DNA from: Spirosoma agri | GTDB taxonomy: Bacteria; Bacteroidota; Bacteroidia; Cytophagales; Spirosomataceae | Assembly (NCBI RefSeq): GCF_010747415.1 | Contig: NZ_JAAGNZ010000005.1 | Span: 1-64,000, forward strand | Length of the DNA stretch: 64,000 nucleotides | Direction: 5' to 3' | Shown here: piece after piece, positions 60,735 through 64,000 of the stretch | Layout of the letters: each line of letters starts with the position of its first letter | Position numbering within the stretch: position 1 is the stretch's first letter | The notes under the pieces: generated by a model | The model's database searches: none | The model's input: only the letters and a program-made list of their open reading frames with translations | Told to the model about the DNA's origin: nothing | Program-made: the position numbers and the translations under genes

Positions 60735-63700
60735 CTAAAAACCTTCCTTTTCGGCTTCCTTATCTTTCTTTTTCTCGTCTTTTTTCTTTTCGTCTTTGAC
60801 TACTTTTTGACCGGGCTGCACTTTCGGTTTTGGAGCCGGTTTGCTCTTCGTCTTATATTGGTCGAGATACCGATCAACAAACGTGGTCTTTTCGTCAATG
60901 GTAGCCGGAACCAACTCAATAGTAGCCTTCGAACTGTTTTTCGAACCGGCCAGCAGGCGATCATTAATATCCTGCTCTGATGTAATGATTGCTAGTTGAC
61001 CAATCGCTGTGGGCGAACTGCCGGGCTTATAATCGTAAAATACCCATACATCGGGCGATGATTCCAGATAAATGCTCGCTTCATCACCGTTCGCGGTTTT
61101 ACGAATCTCGACAAAACCATCCATCTGGGCATTGATGTCCGTTGCCGCAATGTTTGATACGCCTAGTTGCCCCGTACTGTAGAAAGCGCCAAACTTATCG
61201 GACCAGCGCATGTTCGCGTTCGCCAGCACAAGCATACCGCCCAGCTTCGGCGATGCCTGGTTGAGTGGGGCATGTTGGTTCTGGGCTTTGGCCCGGTAGG
61301 CATCTACGGCCGGTTGACCGATCAGGGGTAATAGTTTATCGGAGAGTCTGTTTAAATCATCGTCAGCGGCCTCGTCGTTCTTCTCATCCTGGTTCGTCTT
61401 GACGAGCTTATCGGCAATAAGAGTATTGATTTGATCCGGTACCGGAAACGAAAAGGCCAGCAACGTATTCAATCGGTATTGGCTGCTGTCGATATTGATT
61501 CGGGCTGATCCGGAAGCCAGCAAATACTCATTCGGGCCAGCGTTCAGTAGATTCATTTTGCCCTTAAACGTCATCAAACCGCGAGCGTCATTAAACGTGA
61601 ACGCGTTCTCGACCTCATCGGATGCGCTGCCTGCACTGTCTGGGCGGCTGGTACTGTCGGCAGAGGCAATGGCTACCGCTGGCTGACCCGCCGGTAAATC
61701 ACTGCCTTTGGAAACAATGCGATATACCTTGTCTTTTTCATCGTAGCTCATAATCCCGGTTGCCGAGAAAAGATCATCATCTTTCGAATCTTCTTTCGGG
61801 GAGAGGAAAGTAGGGTAGAGCCCGGTGCCACCAACCCGGAAATGAATCCCGGCAACCAGTTGCTGATCGCCCTCGTTCTTCAGGTTTTTGTCGACCTTTA
61901 TTTCGAGTCGTTCTGCTATTTTTTCTTTAAATGGAATCCAGCCACTGATCAAATCCCGCCGTTTTTTTAGCGCCGGTTTAATGGCTCCATCCAGGGCCAG
62001 GTCCTGTTCCGGAGCCTGCATGGTAATGGCCCCTTTGAACAGCATTTTTGGCGCTAGTTGAAGGTTATCGTTTTCGTCGACATCGGCACGGGCAACAGTA
62101 AAATAGGTTGTAGCCGATTTTTGTGCTGCGTTACGCTTACTCCGGGCTGGCTTCTTCGTGTCGGCGGTCAGGGTCGATGAGGCAACCGCCGGCGCTTCCT
62201 TCAGTTCAAAACTTCCCATTTTGATGCTGGCGGTATCGCCTTTCGCCGTGGCAAACAGATAGGTTGCATCGCCCGCGAAGCGTGTCCGGGAAATGATCTG
62301 AATGTTGCCGTTTTTGAGCTTGTGAAACAGGCTGATGGTGTCCAGTTCCAGTTTTGCATTTTTCAAGGCCAGCATCTCGCCGTTGCGCCGAACGGTGACA
62401 AGTCCTTTGTCGGGATAAATCCGGGCGTCAGCCGAGGTTATGTAAGGAACACCGCTGATGTTGAGCATCATCTTTTCAACGTCGTACAGAGCTGCCGACC
62501 CATTGAACGTTAAGCCTTCCTGCTCAGCCGCCGTGGCTGTAAACGTTGAGTTTTTAACGTCACCGAGCGTGGGTCCGGCTTTCATCGCTATCGTTTTTGC
62601 GTTGATGTTCCACTGCGCCCGGTTGATGCTGGTTTTGTAGGCGGCAAAGGGAAACTCCATGCTCGACGCGCCAGTAAGTGTGTCGCTACTACTGGCGTTC
62701 GTCGTTTTATTGATCGCCAGGCCAACGATTCCTTTCGTCTGATTGAAGTCTACGTCGATGTCGTTCCCGAGCAGTACGGGCCGAGTGGCATCTTTATCGG
62801 ATATGATTTTAAACTGGGCGTTGTCGGCGATGAAGCCTTCTTTATTGAACTTGATGCTTTTAGAGACGGCTTCCGAATCTTTACGTCGTAGTGTTCCGTT
62901 ACCGAACAGACCGGCCGACCGTACGACTAAGCCACCTTCGAGATTCGTGCTGGCCCCGTAAAAGTTGAAATTATTTTTCTGCGTACTGATGACCATGCTG
63001 TCGGCTTTGGGCCACCATTTCATGTTGTAGTTGTTCAACTGCACTTGCGGGAAATAGCCTTTACCCACGAGACCTTCTTTGATTTCACCTTTATCGCCCG
63101 CAGCCAGTAGTGAATCGGTCATGAAGAGCATGTTCTTGGTCGTCAGGCTGGCCGTGAGGTGATTCAAGACACCTTCCGCCCGCAAGCCTGTTTTGTCCAT
63201 GACCAGTTCCCCCGTAAACTTCACGTTCGATGGGGCTGAACCTTTTTTACTGCTGTAAACGGGATAACCCGCAACCGGAGCCTTATGAACAAAACCTAAG
63301 GTGTTGTCGGGCATGGTTTTCAGCTCCGCTTTGAAGGGCGGAAAAATGCCATCGGAGTAGAACGTGCCTATGAATGAAATGTCACCCTTACCCAGACTGT
63401 CGTTATCAATCGCCGGTATCTTAAAATAAACTTTCTGATTATAGGTAATATCTCCGCGAATGGGCTGATTAAAATAAACCGTCATCCCTTCCGGCATGAC
63501 CAGCCGCTGCGTGGTCTTTTTCCCCTTGATCAGACCCGATTTGTTATCGGCACTACCGAAATAGACCGTTCCTGGATTTTCGTATTTGATGTCGCCACCT
63601 ACTTCACCCGCTTTGCCCTGCGCTGCGAGTTTCTGGGAAGAGAATGTAATGGAGTCAATCTTGTTGAGGTTCATCGAAAACTTGTCGTAATCGAACTTGA

Positions 63701-64000
63701 GGTCACGGCCTGCGTAGCGCAGTGTACCGGCCTTCAGTTGGCCATTCAACGTAAAGGCGCGCCCTTTACCAATACGCAGTGTTTTATCCGAAGGAACACC
63801 GTATATCTTTAATGAATCGGATAACGTGAAGCGTTGAACACCCCGGATGGTGAGCAGTTTGTCGTCCAGATTGATGGATGCGTTCTTCGTGCTGTCATTA
63901 GACGCAAACAAGGATTGGACCTGAAAATTGTCGTAGTCGCGTTTCCCCTGATAGGCCAGCACATAGAGATACCCTTTCCGGCTCAGGCGCATCAGGCCGC
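60735..64000 (-). CDS. Large beta-rich envelope protein, 5' end outside window
   Basis: At least 1085 aa are visible, and the frame stays open to the right edge, so the true start lies beyond position 64000. The sequence is repetitive in style: many short beta-strand units with alternating GTLRYAGRD, GDITYNQKVYF, NMLFMTDSL and similar, with no enzyme motif. It ends with a Lys/Glu/Asp-rich tail. The general look is that of the large AsmA- or translocation-type beta-repeat proteins seen in Bacteroidota envelopes, but I cannot assign a family. No signal peptide can be judged because the N-terminus is missing. Confidence 0.7.
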   Translation of the reverse strand, partial: GLMRLSRKGYLYVLAYQGKRDYDNFQVQSLFASNDSTKNASINLDDKLLTIRGVQRFTLSDSLKIYGVPSDKTLRIGKGRAFTLNGQLKAGTLRYAGRDLKFDYDKFSMNLNKIDSITFSSQKLAAQGKAGEVGGDIKYENPGTVYFGSADNKSGLIKGKKTTQRLVMPEGMTVYFNQPIRGDITYNQKVYFKIPAIDNDSLGKGDISFIGTFYSDGIFPPFKAELKTMPDNTLGFVHKAPVAGYPVYSSKKGSAPSNVKFTGELVMDKTGLRAEGVLNHLTASLTTKNMLFMTDSLLAAGDKGEIKEGLVGKGYFPQVQLNNYNMKWWPKADSMVISTQKNNFNFYGASTNLEGGLVVRSAGLFGNGTLRRKDSEAVSKSIKFNKEGFIADNAQFKIISDKDATRPVLLGNDIDVDFNQTKGIVGLAINKTTNASSSDTLTGASSMEFPFAAYKTSINRAQWNINAKTIAMKAGPTLGDVKNSTFTATAAEQEGLTFNGSAALYDVEKMMLNISGVPYITSADARIYPDKGLVTVRRNGEMLALKNAKLELDTISLFHKLKNGNIQIISRTRFAGDATYLFATAKGDTASIKMGSFELKEAPAVASSTLTADTKKPARSKRNAAQKSATTYFTVARADVDENDNLQLAPKMLFKGAITMQAPEQDLALDGAIKPALKKRRDLISGWIPFKEKIAERLEIKVDKNLKNEGDQQLVAGIHFRVGGTGLYPTFLSPKEDSKDDDLFSATGIMSYDEKDKVYRIVSKGSDLPAGQPAVAIASADSTSRPDSAGSASDEVENAFTFNDARGLMTFKGKMNLLNAGPNEYLLASGSARINIDSSQYRLNTLLAFSFPVPDQINTLIADKLVKTNQDEKNDEAADDDLNRLSDKLLPLIGQPAVDAYRAKAQNQHAPLNQASPKLGGMLVLANANMRWSDKFGAFYSTGQLGVSNIAATDINAQMDGFVEIRKTANGDEASIYLESSPDVWVFYDYKPGSSPTAIGQLAIITSEQDINDRLLAGSKNSSKATIELVPATIDEKTTFVDRYLDQYKTKSKPAPKPKVQPGQKVVKDEKKKDEKKKDKEAEKEGF

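Noticed and set aside
1-64000. CRISPR arrays, insertion sequences, prophage genes, rRNA
   Set aside because: No repeated spacer pattern, transposase, integrase, phage structural gene or rRNA sequence was seen in any part of the window.

Overview
The window looks like chromosomal DNA from a Bacteroidota bacterium of the Cytophagales, most like Spirosoma or a relative. This is inferred from gene content, not from a database search. Supporting signs are a gldB gliding lipoprotein gene, a protein with a T9SS-type C-terminal sorting region, a half-length TolC-like protein beside a Wzz protein, no obvious Shine-Dalgarno sites, and promoters of the Bacteroidota form (TTTG or TTG, about 19 bases, then TAnnTTTG) upstream of the his leader and tRNA-Phe.

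Positions 1-30150 are mostly housekeeping. They hold a Mur ligase of the Mpl type, arginine decarboxylase, a GmhB-like phosphatase, valS, a DUF72 protein and a partial histidine cluster (hisH, hisA, two unrelated small genes, hisF). The cluster is preceded by what reads as a complete histidine attenuator. Next come an outer-membrane protein, gldB, an MsbA-like ABC exporter, a Fur-family regulator, a membrane-anchored MutS-like ATPase, a DUF2279 protein, tRNA-Phe, an Fe-S electron-transfer pair, an ECF sigma/anti-sigma pair, gmk, nadD, a lipoprotein, an M28 peptidase, cysS, a GNAT-like protein and a PfkB kinase.

Positions 30366-60025 form one large surface-polysaccharide and secondary-metabolite region. 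On the plus strand are a membrane GT2, a half-size TolC-like protein, a Wzz/Wzc-like protein with a degenerate kinase domain, and then directly a two-gene NRPS-PKS assembly line: A-PCP-KS-AT-ACP-aminotransferase, then C-A-PCP-TE. The Sfp-type phosphopantetheinyl transferase needed to activate it lies at 51133-51885. On the minus strand are a JmjC-like cupin, a Wzx-type flippase and a secreted glycanase-like protein with a sorting tail. An alpha-1,2-fucosyltransferase-like gene follows on the plus strand, then a five-gene minus-strand polysaccharide operon: sugar transferase, GT4, Wzy/ligase, GT2, GT4. The first enzyme carries a receiver-like domain and a cysteine-rich insertion. A stand-alone receiver with Glu at the phosphorylation position lies upstream.

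The most interesting system is the compact NRPS-PKS. Its domain order predicts a beta-amino-acid-containing dipeptide-like product: amino acid, plus malonyl unit, amination of the beta-keto group, plus a second amino acid, then thioesterase release. It sits inside an exopolysaccharide locus, immediately after the chain-length gene. Positions 60735-64000 hold the 3' part of a very large beta-rich protein whose 5' end lies outside the window.
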